Shown: in pieces, positions 6,012-8,134 of the stretch
Layout of the letters: each line of letters begins with the position of its first letter
Numbering within the stretch: the first letter of the stretch is position 1
DNA from: Alphaproteobacteria bacterium
Lineage (GTDB): Bacteria; Pseudomonadota; Alphaproteobacteria; Rhodobacterales; Rhodobacteraceae
DNA length: 8,134 nt
Direction of reading: 5' to 3'
NCBI GenBank assembly: GCA_003696705.1
Contig: RFGD01000042.1
Location: 1-8,134 of the forward strand
Position numbers and translations under genes: made by a program
The notes under the pieces: model-generated
What the model was told of the DNA's origin: nothing
What the model saw: only the letters and a program-made list of their open reading frames with translations
Databases searched by the model: none

Positions 6012-7482
6012 TTTTCGATCGCTCATCGCCCTTGCCCTTCTGGCCTCGCCCATGGCCGCGCCCGGTCCGGCGGCGGCCGCAGGTCAGGACACGGCCGCGC
6101 TGCGGCAGGCAACGCTGGCCGTTGCCAGGCATCAGTACAAGAAGGCCGCCGAGATCTTTGCGGAACTTGCCCGCGCCGGCGATGCGGATGCCCAGTACCG
6201 GCTGGCCAACCTCTATCGTGCGGGCCGCGGCGTGCCGCGCGACGATCTGAAGGCTTTCGAGCTTACACGGGCGGCAGCCAGCCAGGGCCACGTCGAGGCC
6301 GCCTTCAGCCTTGGGCGGCTCTATCTCTCGGGCCGCGGAACCGCTGCCGACACCGAAAAGGCGCGTCTGTGGCTTGGCAAGGCCGCGGCAGCGGGGCATC
6401 CGAAGGCCAAGGCTCTCCTTGAAAAGGTGAAGACGGCCGAAGCCCGCCCTGCCCCGGCAGCCGGACCCGAAGTGACCCGGGCGGCCACGATGCCGGCGCT
6501 CGTTCCTTCGGCGCTCTATGCCCTGAACGGATGGACGCCGCTCATCGAGGCGGCGCGACGCGGGCGGGTGGATACGCTCGAGGCGCTCATCGCCCGGGGC
6601 GACGACGTCAACGGGGTCGACAAGAACGGTCGGACGCCGCTCATGCACGCGGCCGCCGAGGGGCAGACCAAGGTCATCGCCCGGCTGCTGGCGGCGGGCG
6701 CCGCGGTGGACCGCACCGATGCCGAGGGAATGACCGCCCTGATGATGGCGGCCCGGGAAGGCCACGCCGCTGCCGCGCGACTGCTCCTTGACGCCGGCGC
6801 GACGCCCGACGCGGCGGACACCAAGGGCCGGACCGCCCTTCTTCTTGCCGCCGAGGGCCCGCATGACGACGTGGCCCGGCTTCTGATCGCGCGTGGGGCC
6901 GGGGCCTCTCCGGCCGAGGGCGACACGCGCGTCATGGCCACCCTTGCGCGGAACAGTGAGCCCGATGTCGTGCTCGCCCTCGTCGATCTTGGTGTCGACC
7001 CGGAACTTCGCGACGAGAAGGGCCGCACGGCGCTCTGGCATGCGGCCGCGGCCGGGAACCTGGGCGTTGTCCGGGCGCTTGTGAACCTGGGTGTCGAGCT
7101 CGACGCCACCGACGAGACCGGCGCGACGCCGCTTGTCGCCGCCCTTCGGGGCGGTGCCGGCGACGTCGCCCGCGCGCTTGTGGCGGCCGGCGCCGACGTG
7201 AACGCCGCAAGCCCCGACGGCAATACGCCCCTGATGATTGCCGCGACCAATGCCGACACCGAGACGATGGCCGCGCTTCTGGACGCCGGCGCCGACCCGG
7301 ACAGGACGAACCGCGTCGGCGACACGGCGCTGATCCTGGCCGCACGGGCCGGCAACGCAAGCGCCGTCAGCCTTCTGGTCGAAGCGGGCGCAAACCTGCG
7401 CATGCGCAACCAGAAGCGCGAACGCGCCCAGGACGTCGCCCTGGCCGCCGGCCATCAGGAGATTGCCACCCTCCTCGACTGA
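5998..7482 (+). CDS. Exported Sel1-ankyrin repeat protein
   Basis: A 494-aa solenoid protein. A signal peptide is likely (MARLDFRSLIALALLASPMA, then AAAA, predicted cut after residue 28), so it should be periplasmic. Two clear Sel1-type repeats follow (about 63-98 and 99-135; YRLANLYRAGRGVPRD and FSLGRLYLSGRGTAAD), with a weaker helical pair before them. An Ala/Pro-rich linker (about 145-170) leads to about nine ankyrin repeats of 33 residues, from GWTPLIEAARRG (178-189) to the C-terminus; repeat 5 (about 308-340) is degenerate and the last is a half-repeat ending at LLD. No catalytic motif is seen, so its role should be protein binding. The ATG overlaps the previous gene by 14 nt, with AGAGG at 5981-5985, 12 nt upstream. 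Being last in a ccm operon, it might scaffold or chaperone a cytochrome or its partner; that is inference. The repeat call is secure, the function is unknown. Confidence 0.9.
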   Translation: MARLDFRSLIALALLASPMAAPGPAAAAGQDTAALRQATLAVARHQYKKAAEIFAELARAGDADAQYRLANLYRAGRGVPRDDLKAFELTRAAASQGHVEAAFSLGRLYLSGRGTAADTEKARLWLGKAAAAGHPKAKALLEKVKTAEARPAPAAGPEVTRAATMPALVPSALYALNGWTPLIEAARRGRVDTLEALIARGDDVNGVDKNGRTPLMHAAAEGQTKVIARLLAAGAAVDRTDAEGMTALMMAAREGHAAAARLLLDAGATPDAADTKGRTALLLAAEGPHDDVARLLIARGAGASPAEGDTRVMATLARNSEPDVVLALVDLGVDPELRDEKGRTALWHAAAAGNLGVVRALVNLGVELDATDETGATPLVAALRGGAGDVARALVAAGADVNAASPDGNTPLMIAATNADTETMAALLDAGADPDRTNRVGDTALILAARAGNASAVSLLVEAGANLRMRNQKRERAQDVALAAGHQEIATLLD

Positions 7483-7636
7483 CAGCCTGCCGGGAAGACA
7501 AGGCGCGCGCCGCGGACCGGCCCACCGCAACCCGAAAAGTGAAAAAGGCGCCGCCGGAACCCCGGCGGCGCCCGTTTCATTGCCATGTCGCGTCGTCGGT
7601 CGTCCGGGCCCGCGATCGGTCCCGGCGCGGGCGCGC
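7483..7636. other. Convergent intergenic region
   Basis: This 154-nt gap separates the operon end from the convergent gene. Its main content is the hairpin at 7547-7572, placed exactly 64 nt after each flanking stop codon. A weaker stem, GCCCGCG (7608-7614) with CGCGGGC (7626-7632), has an 11-nt loop and no T-run. I see no small gene or tRNA. Confidence 0.7.
7542..7572 (-). terminator. Intrinsic terminator, strongest for the - strand gene
   Basis: GGCGCCGCCGG (7547-7557) and CCGGCGGCGCC (7562-7572) form a perfect 11-bp stem with a 4-nt loop. Read on the - strand the stem is followed directly by five T (complement of A 7542-7546), a classical Rho-independent terminator for the gene entering from the right edge. 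Read on the + strand it is followed by CGTTTCATT, a poorer tract, so it may stop the ccm operon less efficiently while still protecting the 3' end of its mRNA. Confidence 0.88.
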
Positions 7637-8134
7637 TCAGAAGTCGCGCCGCACGCCCAGGAAGACGAAGAGCTCGGATGCGCTCAGCTTCGTGCCCGAC
7701 TGCCGCGTGACCGTGAAGCGGTCGCCGACCTCGATCTCGCCGCTGGTCTTGTCGTCGAACGCATAGTCGGCGCTGACCGACGGGAAGGCCAGGATCTCGT
7801 GCCCGCCGGTGCTGTGCAGCTCCCGATAGCCAAGCTTCATCCGCGGCCGAACCCGCAGCTTGCCGGCGGGACCCGTCTGGAATCGGTAGTAGCTGTCCAG
7901 AAGATACAGCGTCGACGCCGAGGTATTGGCATAGCGGAACGTCGAGCTGACGACGTCGCGGTCGCGCAGGACGTTGTTTCCGTAAAGCCCGGCCGAGAAG
8001 AAGAAGTCGGTCCCCGGCGACGGCACCGCCGGCACGCCGCCGGAAGCGGGGTTGCCCTCGGAATAGAACACGGTGGTGTCGAAGTTGGCCTGCCACGTGT
8101 CATTGAGCGGCCGGAAATAGGCAACCGTCGCCGA
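7637..8134 (-). CDS. Probable outer-membrane beta-barrel protein, C-terminal part
   Basis: The last 165 residues of a protein whose start lies beyond the right edge; the frame is open all the way to 8134, so a GTG at 8071 is simply an internal Val. Many stretches alternate polar and hydrophobic or aromatic residues, as in transmembrane beta strands (TLYLLDSYYRFQTG, KLRVRPRMKLGYREL, GEIEVGDRFTVTR, SELFVFLGVRRDF), separated by Gly/Asn/Asp/Pro-rich turns. It ends in Phe after a strand-like segment, the usual signal for BAM-dependent outer-membrane insertion. There is no lipobox, cysteine or heme-binding motif in the visible part. The family cannot be named from this fragment: the barrel end of a TPR-type export porin, or a porin associated with redox proteins, are both possible. 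It is convergent with the ccm operon and so not part of it. A strong terminator lies 64 nt after its stop. Confidence 0.72.
   Translation of the reverse strand, partial: SATVAYFRPLNDTWQANFDTTVFYSEGNPASGGVPAVPSPGTDFFFSAGLYGNNVLRDRDVVSSTFRYANTSASTLYLLDSYYRFQTGPAGKLRVRPRMKLGYRELHSTGGHEILAFPSVSADYAFDDKTSGEIEVGDRFTVTRQSGTKLSASELFVFLGVRRDF

Noticed and set aside
4811..6250. A 479-codon + strand frame overlapping the oxidoreductase
   Set aside because: Arg/Pro/Gly-rich frame-shifted reading of the real gene, without motifs.
6529..7482. Regular GC-rich DNA repetition that could suggest a tandem repeat or CRISPR array
   Set aside because: The 99-nt periodicity is the 33-residue ankyrin repeat at protein level; the DNA copies are too diverged for a CRISPR or satellite.
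5926..7530. A 534-codon open frame on the - strand opposite the Sel1-ankyrin gene
   Set aside because: Its apparent periodicity mirrors the ankyrin repeats on the other strand; it has no recognisable domain and is a shadow.

Overview
This is a gene-dense, GC-rich proteobacterial window. The separate CcmH (CycL type) and CcmI genes, and the CcmI layout with two membrane helices, a cytoplasmic loop and periplasmic TPRs, fit an alphaproteobacterium best. That assignment is an inference from gene content; no species can be named.

Layout: positions 1-393 contain no gene I can support. They form a probable promoter and leader region with one AT-rich island and one perfect GC-rich hairpin. From 394 to 7482 six genes run head to tail on the + strand: ccmF, ccmG (dsbE/helX type), ccmH, ccmI, a membrane-anchored ferredoxin/flavin NAD(P)-type oxidoreductase, and an exported Sel1-ankyrin repeat protein. 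The first four junctions are all 4-nt ATGA overlaps and the fifth is a 14-nt overlap, so the six almost certainly form one translationally coupled operon. Positions 7483-7636 hold a strong, nearly symmetrical terminator hairpin. From 7637 to the right edge, on the - strand, lies the C-terminal part of a probable outer-membrane beta-barrel protein whose start is outside the window.

How the genes work together: CcmF, CcmG, CcmH and CcmI are the late, apocytochrome-handling half of System I (Ccm) cytochrome c maturation. CcmG and CcmH keep the CXXCH cysteines reduced, CcmI holds the apocytochrome C-terminus, and CcmF with CcmH ligates heme. The heme-delivery half (CcmABCDE) is not here and must lie elsewhere if the system works.

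The most interesting part is what is attached to this standard set. The fifth gene is a flavoprotein whose segments appear circularly permuted: the usual C-terminal FAD-contact motif sits between the ferredoxin domain and the N-terminal Rossmann fold. One of its two cluster motifs has His in place of Cys. The sixth gene is a predicted periplasmic Sel1 plus ankyrin scaffold. Their coupling to ccm genes suggests a role in redox supply or in assembly of particular c-type cytochromes, but the sequence does not prove this.
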